A DNA stretch of 25,055 nucleotides from a virus: positions 1 to 25,055 of IMG/VR virus record IMGVR_UViG_3300048065_000098. One strand, given 5' to 3'. The translations under genes were made by a program, and so were the position numbers. The notes below the pieces were generated by a model. That model ran no database searches and had not been told where the DNA came from. It saw only the letters and a list, made by a program, of their open reading frames with translations. This document shows positions 8,214 to 14,978 of this stretch, in pieces; position 1 is the stretch's first letter; each line of letters begins with the position of its first letter.

Positions 8214-8414
8214 ATGGATTCACTATCTCTCGCGGCCTACATCTACAAAAAACTAGATCAATATGAGCAGTCTCATGTTGATTATATAACCTCTGGTAAT
8301 ATCAAGGATATGGAGGACTACAAATTTGCGATGGGTGAGTTATCAATGCTTCGCACCCTTCGTGATGAACTGAAAGAAGCGTTGCATATTGAAGGAGATC
8401 CCCTCGATGAGTGA
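8214..8414 (+). CDS. Small helical protein, function unknown
   Basis: A 66-residue acidic, helix-rich protein (AYIYKKLDQYEQSHVDYI, then MGELSMLRTLRDELKEALHIEG). Its ATG follows the preceding TAA with no gap, and its 3' end overlaps the co-chaperonin-like gene by 8 bases. Its last codons also carry the ribosome site of that gene, which suggests coupled translation. No family is recognised; it might be a small head-assembly factor. Confidence 0.72.
   Translation: MDSLSLAAYIYKKLDQYEQSHVDYITSGNIKDMEDYKFAMGELSMLRTLRDELKEALHIEGDPLDE
8392..8398 (+). promoter_or_regulatory. Shine-Dalgarno site deciding the co-chaperonin start
   Basis: AAGGAGA lies 8 bases ahead of the ATG at 8407. The longer reading from a TTG at 8389 would place this sequence inside the coding region, so the ATG at 8407 is preferred. 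Confidence 0.75.
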
Positions 8415-8850
8415 TCTATTATTAGATTCCATCGCATCAAAACCGTCCGTTACGGATGCATATGTGAATGAAGAAAATCGGGTCTTAGACCCGTCTGTGC
8501 TAGACAAGTCTTTGGTTGAAAGAATGCCAACCCCAACTGGCTATCGTTTGTTAGTACTTCCTTACAAAGGAAAGGGCATGACAGAAGGCGGTATACAGTT
8601 AATCCAATCAACGCTCGACAAGGAAAACCTTGCCACTTCTGTTTGTTATGTCATGAAAATGGGCCCGCTTGCCTATCAGGACTACGAGAAGTTTGGTGAT
8701 GACCCATGGTGTGAAGTCGGTGATTGGGTGCTTATTGGTCGTTATGCCGGTGCTAGGTTCTCCCTTGAGGATGACCATGAAGTGCGAATCATTAATGACG
8801 ATGAAGTGATTGGAACCATTCTTAACCCAGACGATATTAAGTCTGCATAG
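8407..8850 (+). CDS. groES: GroES-like co-chaperonin
   Basis: A 147-residue protein with a GroES-type (Cpn10) fold signature after a 40-residue N-terminal extension. The matching segments are RMPTPTGYRLLVLPYK (opening strand), EGGIQLIQS (position of the GroES mobile loop), VCYVMKMGP, CEVGDWVLIGRYAGARF and the closing HEVRIINDDEVIGTI. Phage co-chaperonins such as T4 gp31 replace host GroES on host GroEL and let it fold the phage capsid protein. The gene's place just ahead of scaffold and capsid genes fits this role. No GroEL is encoded here, so a host chaperonin would be the partner. The start at 8407 is chosen for its ribosome site. Weak points are the long N-terminal extension and moderate family similarity judged by eye. 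Confidence 0.82.
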   Translation: MSDLLLDSIASKPSVTDAYVNEENRVLDPSVLDKSLVERMPTPTGYRLLVLPYKGKGMTEGGIQLIQSTLDKENLATSVCYVMKMGPLAYQDYEKFGDDPWCEVGDWVLIGRYAGARFSLEDDHEVRIINDDEVIGTILNPDDIKSA

Positions 8851-8860
8851 GTGAAATGAC

Positions 8861-9937
8861 ATGTCGGAAGAAACATTGACTGAAGCTTTATCAAAGCTTG
8901 ACGATGACAACATAAACAAGGCTGCGCTTCCCGAACACAAGCGTGTTGAAGAAGAGGTTCAGGAAGAACCTACTTACATTGAGTTCTCTGAAGAAGAAGC
9001 TGAATCCATTGCGCCGGTTACTGAAGACTCTGTCCGCGAAGAGTTTGAGTCGCCTGATACTGATGCAGAGCCAGAGCTTACAGAGGCCGAAAGGCGCGCT
9101 CGTTCTGCACAAGAGCGCATCAACAAGGCTGTTGGCCAAGCAAAAGACTTTCAGCGCAGAGAGTTGCAGGCGCTTCAGTACGCGAAAGAGTTGCAACAAC
9201 AGAATGAGCAACTAGCTTCTCAACTGCAAAACACTCAAACGTCTACTGCTGAGCAAAACTTGAAAATGCAGGAAACGTATAGCAACGAGTTTGCTAGCCG
9301 TGTGGAGACTCAAGCTGAAGCGGCTAAACGCAATCTTAAAACTGCGTATGAGTCTGGCGACCCTGACGCTATGGCCGAAGCTCAACAGCTTCTGGCTAGG
9401 GCTGAAGCGGATCGCAATGCGCTTTCTCAGTATCAAAGAGATCTTGAGAAATACAAAGTTGATTACGCAAACTGGCTTGAGCAGCAAGAAGCTAATATGC
9501 AGGCAGAGCAAGAGCTTGCTCAGCAACAGCCTGTTTACCAACAAGAGCCTGCGTATCAAGAGCCATCAGCTAAGGCCCAAGACTGGGCTTCTGCAAATGA
9601 ATGGTTCGGCACGGATACTGTCATGACCAATGTGGCTTTCGCTATACACAATGACTTAATACAGAGCGGTGTTGACTTAGAATCTGATGAATACTACGCT
9701 CAAATTGATTCTCGTATGAGGCAAGAACTGCCGCATAAATTTAACGAGCAAACTAACGCGGGAGACAACCAACAACCCGTCCAAACTGTTGTCTCTGGAT
9801 CGCGCACGACTGGAACTGGACGCAATCAAAACTCTCGTAGAGTTGAACTGACAACAAGCGAACAAGCATTAGCTAGGAAGCTTGGAGTACCGTTCAAAGA
9901 ATACGCAAAACAGAAAATGAGGCTACAACGATCATGA
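8861..9937 (+). CDS. Capsid scaffolding protein
   Basis: A 358-residue protein that guides prohead assembly and then leaves the head. Residues 1-75 are strongly acidic. Residues 76-225 form a long coiled coil rich in Gln, Ala and Glu (AKELQQQNEQLASQLQN). A short ordered patch follows at 245-295 (ANEWFGTDTVMTNVAFAIHN). The C-terminal 30 residues are basic and helical (EQALARKLGVPFKEYAKQKM), as in scaffolds that bind coat protein through a C-terminal basic helix. The location between portal and major capsid genes is classic. It overlaps the next gene by ATGA. The call rests on architecture and position. Confidence 0.85.
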   Translation: MSEETLTEALSKLDDDNINKAALPEHKRVEEEVQEEPTYIEFSEEEAESIAPVTEDSVREEFESPDTDAEPELTEAERRARSAQERINKAVGQAKDFQRRELQALQYAKELQQQNEQLASQLQNTQTSTAEQNLKMQETYSNEFASRVETQAEAAKRNLKTAYESGDPDAMAEAQQLLARAEADRNALSQYQRDLEKYKVDYANWLEQQEANMQAEQELAQQQPVYQQEPAYQEPSAKAQDWASANEWFGTDTVMTNVAFAIHNDLIQSGVDLESDEYYAQIDSRMRQELPHKFNEQTNAGDNQQPVQTVVSGSRTTGTGRNQNSRRVELTTSEQALARKLGVPFKEYAKQKMRLQRS

Positions 9938-10401
9938 GTGACGAAATAAAGGGTTCTAATAGAACGCCAAGAAGCAGTGGAAGCCGAGAGGCTAAAGCTG
10001 CCCGTAAACCATGGAAGCCGCCTCAAGCGTTGGAAACTCCTGAACCGCCTCCGGGGATGAAGTATCGATGGCTGCGAACCCATATTCGTGGGGAAGCAGA
10101 CAAGACCAATGTTCACATGAGATTTCGTGAGGGGTACGAACCTGTACGTCCTGAAGAAATCGCAGGCTATGACTTGCCCGTCATTGACGAAGGCAACCAT
10201 ACCGGCACTGTGGGTGTTGGCGGATTGATGCTTGCAAAAATCCCAGAAGAAACGGTTGAAGAAAGAAATGCTTATTTTGCTAAGCAAACGGATCAACAGA
10301 TGCATGCTGTTGATAACGATCTTATGAAAGATGAGCACCCTGCTATGCCAATCTCTAACGAGAGAAAGACGCAGGTATCATTTGGCCGAGGGAAGAAATG
10401 A
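9934..10401 (+). CDS. Head-module protein of unknown function
   Basis: A 155-residue protein. Residues 1-40 are basic and Pro-rich, probably disordered. Residues 41-105 look like a small folded unit (GMKYRWLRTHIRGEADKTN, then HMRFREGYEPVRPEE, then GVGGLMLAKIP). The C-terminus is helical and polar. It is coupled to the scaffold gene by ATGA. Similar proteins with a GMKYRW-like segment lie between scaffold and capsid genes of marine podoviruses, from memory. It may be a minor capsid or assembly factor; no function can be assigned. Confidence 0.78.
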   Translation: MSDEIKGSNRTPRSSGSREAKAARKPWKPPQALETPEPPPGMKYRWLRTHIRGEADKTNVHMRFREGYEPVRPEEIAGYDLPVIDEGNHTGTVGVGGLMLAKIPEETVEERNAYFAKQTDQQMHAVDNDLMKDEHPAMPISNERKTQVSFGRGKK

Positions 10402-10425
10402 CCTCATTTTTGATTGTGTTTAACT

Positions 10426-10430
10426 AGGAG
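10426..10430 (+). promoter_or_regulatory. Shine-Dalgarno site deciding the start at 10438
   Basis: AGGAG lies 7 bases ahead of the ATG at 10438 and favours this start over the in-frame TTG at 10414. Confidence 0.75.
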
Positions 10431-10437
10431 ATCCCAA

Positions 10438-11022
10438 ATGGCGAACCAAGATGCCGCTTTTGGAATGCGTCCAGTGCGTATGGTGGGCGGTGCCCCCTAT
10501 ACTGGTGGACAAAGCCGATATCGGATCGCTGCTAACTATGGAACTGCTATCTTCCAAGGAGATATGGTTGCCCAGGTTACTGGTGGTACGGTAGAGGTTC
10601 ACGCTGACGGAGGCACTGTGCCTATCGTTGGTGTATTTAACGGTTGTCAGTACACCGATCCTACTACTAAGGAACAGGTTTACAGCAACTTCTACCCTGC
10701 AAGTACTAATGCTTCAGACATCATTGCTTTTATCATTGATGATCCGAATGTTGTGTACGAAATCCAGGCTGATGACACGTTCCCGATTGCCGACTTGTTC
10801 GGTAACTTCGATATTGTGTACACCAGTGCTGGAAGCACTGTAACTGGCATTTCTGGCGCTGAGCTAGATGTGACCACGGGTGCAGCCACGGCAGGCTTGC
10901 CAATTAAAGCAATTGATATTTCTGGCGACCCAGAAAACTCAGATGTTGCTACGGCGAATACCAACGTTCTTGTTGTTATTCAGAATTCAATTTACGGCCA
11001 AAAAGGCGCCGGTTTAGCATAG
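10438..11022 (+). CDS. Putative capsid decoration or head structural protein
   Basis: A 194-residue beta-rich protein starting MANQDAAFGMRPVRMVGGAP. Its segments look like alternating beta strands and turns (FQGDMVAQVTGGTVEVHADG, TVPIVGVFNGC, YEIQADDTFPIADLFG), as in small barrel decoration proteins that cap the capsid lattice. It sits directly before the major capsid gene, where decoration proteins are often encoded, and ends 11 bases ahead of it. The ATG at 10438 is chosen because AGGAG lies at 10426-10430; the TTG at 10414 has no comparable site. No transmembrane segment or catalytic motif is seen. The decoration role is inference from position and predicted fold. Confidence 0.75.
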   Translation: MANQDAAFGMRPVRMVGGAPYTGGQSRYRIAANYGTAIFQGDMVAQVTGGTVEVHADGGTVPIVGVFNGCQYTDPTTKEQVYSNFYPASTNASDIIAFIIDDPNVVYEIQADDTFPIADLFGNFDIVYTSAGSTVTGISGAELDVTTGAATAGLPIKAIDISGDPENSDVATANTNVLVVIQNSIYGQKGAGLA

Positions 11023-11026
11023 GAGG
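11021..11026 (+). promoter_or_regulatory. Consensus Shine-Dalgarno site of the major capsid gene
   Basis: A perfect AGGAGG overlaps the stop codon of the preceding gene and lies 7 bases ahead of the capsid ATG. It is one of the two strongest ribosome sites in the window (the other is at 18359-18364), in keeping with the need for a high amount of capsid protein. Confidence 0.8.
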
Positions 11027-11033
11027 CTAACTA

Positions 11034-11942
11034 ATGGCTATTTCAAGAGCACAATTAGCCAAAGAGCTAGAGCCTGGTCTCAACGCTTTATTTGGCATGG
11101 AATACGCTCGTTATGAAAACGAGCACGCCGAGATCTTTGAAACTGAATCTTCAGACCGAGCGTTTGAAGAAGAAGTGCTGATCGTAGGCTTTGGTAACGC
11201 TCGTGATAAGTCTGAAGGACAAAGTGTCGGTTACGATTCTGCGTCTGAAGGTTTCACTTCTCGTTACACTCACGAAACCGTTGCGCTTGCTTTCGCGTTG
11301 ACCGAGGAAGCAGTGGAAGACAACTTGTATGACCGCCTTGGTGCGCGTTATACGAAGGCTCTTGCGCGCAGCATGGCACACTCAAAGCAAGTTAAAGCTG
11401 CTAACGTTTTGAACAATGCGTTCAACTCTAGCTTTGCTGGCGGCGACGGTGTCGAGTTGATTGACGATGCACACCCCCTCGCTGGCGGTGGTACGTTCTC
11501 AAACCGACCAAGTGCTTACTCAGATCTGAACGAAACCTCACTCGAAGATGCTTTAATCAGCATTTCTACGTTTGTAGATGATCGTAATATGATCTTGGCT
11601 CTGCAGGGCGTTAAGTTGATTGTTCCACCACAGCTTCAGTTTGTGGCGGATCGTCTTCTAGACACCCCCGGACGAGTAGGTACGGCTGACAACGACATCA
11701 ATGCAATCAGGAATATGGGCATGCTGCCGCAAGGTTATGCAGTGAACCACTTCTTGACTGACACTGATGCTTGGTTTGTTAAGACCGACTGCCCAGATGG
11801 GTTCAAGCACTTCGAGCGAAGCCCGATTTCAACTTCTATGGAAGGTGATTTCGACACAGGCAACGTGCGTTACAAGGCCCGTGAGCGTTACAGCTTCGGC
11901 TTCAGTAACCCACGCGCCGTGTTTGGTTCTCAAGGCGCTTAA
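11034..11942 (+). CDS. Major capsid protein (HK97-fold family)
   Basis: The main shell protein, 302 residues. The order of segments is typical: an N-terminal helix (residues 1-35), an E-loop-like glycine-rich stretch (GFGNARDKSEGQSVGY), a spine helix with EEAVEDNLYDRLGARYTKALARSMAHSKQVKAANVLNNAF in pieces over residues 91-130, then GGDGVELIDDAHPLAGG at 136-152 and a beta-rich P-domain/A-domain to the C-terminus. The AHPL-GG segment and the LARSM-TK/SK helix are shared with capsid proteins related to phage Mu gpT. It is preceded by a decoration-like gene and scaffold and followed by a strong terminator, as expected for a highly expressed late gene. No prohead-protease-type N-terminal delta domain is evident. 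Confidence 0.9.
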   Translation: MAISRAQLAKELEPGLNALFGMEYARYENEHAEIFETESSDRAFEEEVLIVGFGNARDKSEGQSVGYDSASEGFTSRYTHETVALAFALTEEAVEDNLYDRLGARYTKALARSMAHSKQVKAANVLNNAFNSSFAGGDGVELIDDAHPLAGGGTFSNRPSAYSDLNETSLEDALISISTFVDDRNMILALQGVKLIVPPQLQFVADRLLDTPGRVGTADNDINAIRNMGMLPQGYAVNHFLTDTDAWFVKTDCPDGFKHFERSPISTSMEGDFDTGNVRYKARERYSFGFSNPRAVFGSQGA

Positions 11943-11961
11943 TTGTTCCACATGGAACAAT
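11942..11961. promoter_or_regulatory. parS-like inverted repeat after the capsid gene
   Basis: A 20-base inverted repeat with two perfect 9-base arms (ATTGTTCCA and TGGAACAAT) around a CA centre. Its 16-base core at 11944-11959 is TGTTCCACATGGAACA. This differs at one base from TGTTCCACGTGGAACA, a variant of the chromosomal ParB-binding site parS, and at three from the Bacillus consensus TGTTTCACGTGAAACA. It lacks a T-tract, so it is not a terminator by itself. Binding by a host ParB is inference; a phage repressor operator or an RNA hairpin is possible. Confidence 0.6.
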
Positions 11962-11966
11962 GAGAT

Positions 11967-11995
11967 AAGGGGCACTTGTTGCCCCTTTTCTTTTT
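11967..11995 (+). terminator. Rho-independent terminator after the major capsid gene
   Basis: An 8-base-pair stem (AAGGGGCA at 11967-11974 and TGCCCCTT at 11980-11987) with a 5-base loop is followed by a T-rich tract (TTCTTTTT). It lies 25 bases after the capsid stop codon and is the clearest terminator in the window. Confidence 0.92.
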
Positions 11996-12007
11996 GTGCT
12001 GTATAAA
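11979..12007 (+). promoter_or_regulatory. Possible sigma70-type promoter for the 12066 operon
   Basis: TTGCCC at 11979-11984 and TATAAA at 12002-12007 are separated by exactly 17 bases, matching 4 of 6 and 5 of 6 consensus positions. It overlaps the terminator, so transcription could restart just where capsid transcription ends. Short motifs of this type occur by chance, so this is tentative. Confidence 0.35.
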
Positions 12008-12021
12008 ACAACTATCCCTGA

Positions 12022-12040
12022 CAGATGCATACCGCATCTG
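12022..12040 (+). other. Leader hairpin ahead of the gene at 12066
   Basis: CAGATGC and GCATCTG form a perfect 7-base-pair stem with a 5-base loop, 14 bases ahead of the AGGAGA ribosome site at 12055-12060. It may protect the 5' end of the transcript or modulate translation. There is no T-tract, so termination is unlikely. Confidence 0.55.
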
Positions 12041-12065
12041 ACACTAGCCACGACAGGAGATACTC

Positions 12066-12575
12066 ATGGCGAATACGACTTTTTCGGGTGCGGTGCGATC
12101 TGAAAGCACCTTCAAAGCTATCAGCAAAAATGCCACTACTGGCGCAATTACTGAAATCACTACCTATGGCGGCGCTCCAGTTAGCCTAGCAGACGGCAAC
12201 GTAACGCTTACCAACGCCACTCACAGTGGACGAGTTCTGCTTGTTCCAGATGGCGGACAAGACAACACTTACACCCTGCCTGCACCAGTTGCTGGTTCTG
12301 TGTTTAAGTTTGTTTACGCGGGCGGCGCGGCTGATGCAACGGATGCTTTGATCGTTACCCCTGGCAACACCAACTTTTACATTGGTGGTGTTACGTTCCT
12401 TGATACTGATGGCAATGCAATTAGCAGCGTGTTCTCAGACGGTAACTCAAACAGCAGCATTCAGTTGAATGTGCCTGCTGGCTTTGAGGTAACCATTGTT
12501 GGCTTGAACACGACCAACTATCAGATCTTTGGAAATGTAACGAGTACTACTGCGCCTGCGTTTGCTGATCAGTAA
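12066..12575 (+). CDS. Beta-rich virion structural protein, exact role unknown
   Basis: A 169-residue protein rich in Thr, Gly, Val, Asn and Ala with a strand-turn-strand pattern throughout (RVLLVPDGGQDNTYTLP, SVFKFVYAGGA, FEVTIVGLNTTNYQIFG). No catalytic or membrane motif is seen. It has its own ribosome site (AGGAGA, 5 bases from the ATG) and lies first after the capsid terminator, so it may head a new transcript. The composition fits an exposed virion protein, for example a second decoration or fibre-like component. It has hairpins on both sides (12022-12040 and 12595-12614), unlike most genes here, which suggests separately tuned expression. Confidence 0.78.
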   Translation: MANTTFSGAVRSESTFKAISKNATTGAITEITTYGGAPVSLADGNVTLTNATHSGRVLLVPDGGQDNTYTLPAPVAGSVFKFVYAGGAADATDALIVTPGNTNFYIGGVTFLDTDGNAISSVFSDGNSNSSIQLNVPAGFEVTIVGLNTTNYQIFGNVTSTTAPAFADQ

Positions 12576-12594
12576 TATATTGATTAACTTCAAT

Positions 12595-12614
12595 GAGAGG
12601 GCATAAGCCCTCTC
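12595..12614 (+). other. Intergenic hairpin between two structural genes
   Basis: GAGAGGGC and GCCCTCTC form a perfect 8-base-pair stem with a 4-base ATAA loop. It is followed by TATTTA and not a proper T-tract, and 5 bases later by the ribosome site AGGAG at 12620-12624. It may act as a weak terminator, a transcript 3'-end stabiliser or a processing site. Confidence 0.6.
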
Positions 12615-12630
12615 TATTTAGGAGAAAAGC

Positions 12631-13032
12631 ATGGCTGATACAGTAACATCTCAAACCATCCAGGATGGCGAGAGAAAGGCCGTACTGAAGTTTACAAACA
12701 TAAGTGATGGAAGTGGCGAGTCAGCAGTTACCAAGATTGACGTAAGTGCTCTTGCGGCTAACAGTGCTGGGGCAGCTTGCACTGAGGTTGCGATTGCAAA
12801 AATCTGGTGGCAGTGCGTCGGCATGGGCGTTGAGCTTTTGAACGATGCAACCACAGATACGCTGATCATCGGCTTGTCGCCTGATTCAAATGGATTCCAT
12901 GATTATTCACCGTTTTCTGGGATACCAAATGATGCTGGATCTGGAAAGACGGGTGATGTGAAGTTCACCACAATCGGTGCAAGCAACACAGACACTTACA
13001 CCGTAATCGTTGAAGTATTGAAGACGTACTAA
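12631..13032 (+). CDS. Small virion structural protein, exact role unknown
   Basis: A 133-residue protein with beta-rich sequence: MADTVTSQTIQDGERKAV at the start, then LKFTNISDGSGESAVTKIDV, IWWQCVGMGVELL and a closing TDTYTVIVEVLKTY. It contains two cysteines and no membrane segment. The AGGAG at 12620-12624 supports the start. It overlaps the next gene by TAATG. From memory, proteins with this N-terminal pattern occur widely in marine tailed phages as virion-associated proteins, so a decoration or connector-associated role is plausible but not shown. Confidence 0.78.
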   Translation: MADTVTSQTIQDGERKAVLKFTNISDGSGESAVTKIDVSALAANSAGAACTEVAIAKIWWQCVGMGVELLNDATTDTLIIGLSPDSNGFHDYSPFSGIPNDAGSGKTGDVKFTTIGASNTDTYTVIVEVLKTY

Positions 13033-13709
13033 TGGCAACCTCAGGAAGCTCTGATTTCGAGCCAGATGTTGCGGAGTACGTTGAGGAAGCATTTGAACGA
13101 TGCGGCCTTGAGTACCGCACTGGCTACGATGGGGTGACCGCAAGACGGTCACTCAATCTTTTGTTTGCTGATTGGGCAAACAGAGGGTTAAACCAGTGGA
13201 CTGTTACCAATAGTACCACCACCTTATCTCAGGGTGATGAGTTTATTGATTTAACGGCTACTACCATCGATGTGCTTGATGTTGTTGTTAGGCGAACTGA
13301 CGGCAGCAACACGACAGATATAGCCATGGAGCAGATCGGGCGGTCTGAGTACTGGAATCTTCCCGATAAATCTACTCAATCTAGGCCGACTCAGTTCTTT
13401 CTAGACAAACAAATAACGCCAAGGCTGTATATTTGGCCTGCATCTGAAAATTCTACGGACCAGTTGATCATTAACCGCCTGGTTCGTATTGAAGACGCAG
13501 ACGCTGGTGTCAACACAGTAGATGTCCCTTTTAGGTTTTACCCATGTCTGGCAGCAGGGCTGTCTTACTACATAGCTTTGAAGAAGGCGCCTGATCGGGT
13601 TCAGATGCTTAAAGCCTTGTATGACGAGGAGTTTGCTCGAGCCGCTGATCAAGATCAAAGCAGAGCGTCATTGATGGTAGCGCCTAGCATGAGGTCTAGG
13701 ATAGCGTAA
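13032..13709 (+). CDS. Head-tail adaptor / tail accessory protein (P22 gp4-like or T7 gp11-like)
   Basis: This protein would form the ring that docks under the portal and seals the head. Its 225 residues fit this class. The N-terminal helix pair (VAEYVEEAFERCGLEYRTG, then ARRSLNLLFADWANRGLNQW) and the C-terminal helical bundle (FYPCLAAGLSYYIALKKAPD, then LKALYDEEFARAADQDQSR) bracket a beta region that includes an RLYIWP segment. This helix-beta-helix order is characteristic of short-tailed phage adaptor proteins. It follows the capsid region and is coupled to both neighbours by TAATG. The subfamily cannot be decided by eye. Confidence 0.82.
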   Translation: MATSGSSDFEPDVAEYVEEAFERCGLEYRTGYDGVTARRSLNLLFADWANRGLNQWTVTNSTTTLSQGDEFIDLTATTIDVLDVVVRRTDGSNTTDIAMEQIGRSEYWNLPDKSTQSRPTQFFLDKQITPRLYIWPASENSTDQLIINRLVRIEDADAGVNTVDVPFRFYPCLAAGLSYYIALKKAPDRVQMLKALYDEEFARAADQDQSRASLMVAPSMRSRIA

Positions 13710-14050
13710 TGGCCTTTGCTTCTGGCAAGTATGCGATTGCCATCTGCGACAGATGTGGCTTTCAGTATAAATACACAGAACTTAAAGAAGAGTGGACTGG
13801 GTTCCGCGTTTGTAATGAATGCTTTGAACCAAAACACCCTCAACTAGAGCCGCCTAGGCACGTTTCTGATCCAGAGGGCTTGAGGTTTGCTAGGCCGAAT
13901 CGGTCGGCAAGCACTGTAGCTGGTGAAGGCGTTGTTAGGACCATTGATGCTAACCAGATGATGTCTATCACTGGCGACCCTATTGGCTCGGCCTTTAGCA
14001 TTGATGGCGCAACTGGCTCTATTGGAACAGTAACGGTGGTAACAACATGA
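13709..14050 (+). CDS. Small zinc-ribbon protein
   Basis: A 113-residue protein with CDRCG at residues 13-17 and CNEC at 35-38, giving two CxxC pairs 18 residues apart, the layout of a zinc ribbon (bases 13745-13822). A His follows at 43. The rest is polar and Pro-rich, and the C-terminus ends in a strand-like GSIGTVTVVTT that resembles the repeat units of the protein at 15420-15722. It lies between two adaptor-type genes, coupled to both (TAATG and ATGA), so it is probably a virion or assembly component and not a transcription factor. Zinc binding is a strong inference; the role is unknown. Confidence 0.8.
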   Translation: MAFASGKYAIAICDRCGFQYKYTELKEEWTGFRVCNECFEPKHPQLEPPRHVSDPEGLRFARPNRSASTVAGEGVVRTIDANQMMSITGDPIGSAFSIDGATGSIGTVTVVTT

Positions 14051-14682
14051 GTTTTACATTAGCGAGCTTAAAATCTACGGTTCAGGACTACTGTGAGACT
14101 GCAGAAACGACTTTTGTTGCCGAGCTAGATACGTTTATCCAGGAGGCAGAAGAGCGCATATTGAAGAATGTGGAGCTTCCTGTGTTCAGAAAAAACGTTA
14201 CAGGCAACGGCACTTCAAGTTCTCCATACCTAGGCACGCCAACAGACTTCTTGGCTACATACAGTTTGGCGCTGATCATCGACAGTGTTTACACCTATCC
14301 ATTGCTCAAACATGTATCGTTTATTAGAGACTACACGCCAAATCCATCAACGACTGGGACAACAAAGTATTATGCTTTGTTTGATGACAGCACGTTCATT
14401 TTGGCGCCTACGCCTGCAGCTAATTACGACTATGAACTGCACTACAAATATCGTCCTGCATCTCTGACAACAACGTCAGGATCAAGCACAACCTGGCTTT
14501 CAGATAATGCGCCAGATGCCATGTTGTATGGCACGCTAGTTGAAGCGGCTACTTTTTTGAAAATACCTGAAGAAGCTGCTCAGTATGAGCAACGTTTCTT
14601 GTCTGCTGTATCCGCGCTAAAGAAGCTTGGAGAAGGCTATGGAGCAAGAGATGAATTCAGATACGATATTGCTAGGGGGTAA
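14047..14682 (+). CDS. Second head-tail adaptor-like protein
   Basis: A 211-residue protein with the same architecture as phage adaptor proteins. It has N-terminal helices (LASLKSTVQDYCETAETTFV, then LDTFIQEAEERILKNVELPV), a beta-rich middle (TDFLATYSLALIID, YYALFDDSTFILAPTP, YDYELHYKYRPASL) and a C-terminal helix bundle (APDAMLYGTLVEAATFLKIP, then YEQRFLSAVSALKKL). The DAMLYGTLVEAA segment is typical of adaptors of the Vibrio/Escherichia SU10 type. It may stack below the first adaptor or below the portal. It overlaps its upstream neighbour by ATGA. Confidence is good for adaptor class, lower for exact position in the tail. Confidence 0.78.
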   Translation: MSFTLASLKSTVQDYCETAETTFVAELDTFIQEAEERILKNVELPVFRKNVTGNGTSSSPYLGTPTDFLATYSLALIIDSVYTYPLLKHVSFIRDYTPNPSTTGTTKYYALFDDSTFILAPTPAANYDYELHYKYRPASLTTTSGSSTTWLSDNAPDAMLYGTLVEAATFLKIPEEAAQYEQRFLSAVSALKKLGEGYGARDEFRYDIARG

Positions 14683-14684
14683 CA

Positions 14685-14978
14685 TTGGCTTTGTTTGAAG
14701 CATCTACTCTTGGGGTTGGCAACGTTGTTGTGGCAACAACTCAAAATAAAGGGCATGACCCAGAGTTTTGGGCAAAGACGGCATCAGATAGAATTGTGAG
14801 TGTCGGTGGAAACTGTCATCCTTTGATTGCTCAACAAGCTGAAGCTTTTAAGCAGTCTGTGGAAACAACGGTAAGTTTTTACATTAAAGAAGCGATCAAG
14901 AGCGATAGAACAACATTGATCGCAGAACTAGAAAGACAAGGTCATGGCGACATGGCGAACATAATCAGGAGTCTGTAA
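14685..14978 (+). CDS. Small phage protein of unknown function
   Basis: A 97-residue protein from a TTG start with GGGGG at 14675-14679, five bases ahead. The sequence is MALFEASTLGVGNVVVATTQ, then a conserved-looking core DPEFWAKTASDRIVSVGGNC and a helical C-terminus with FYIKEAIKSDRTTLIAELER. No membrane or catalytic motif is seen. It is coupled to the next gene by TAATG. Similar short proteins recur in marine phage structural modules, from memory, without a known role. Confidence 0.75.
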   Translation: MALFEASTLGVGNVVVATTQNKGHDPEFWAKTASDRIVSVGGNCHPLIAQQAEAFKQSVETTVSFYIKEAIKSDRTTLIAELERQGHGDMANIIRSL

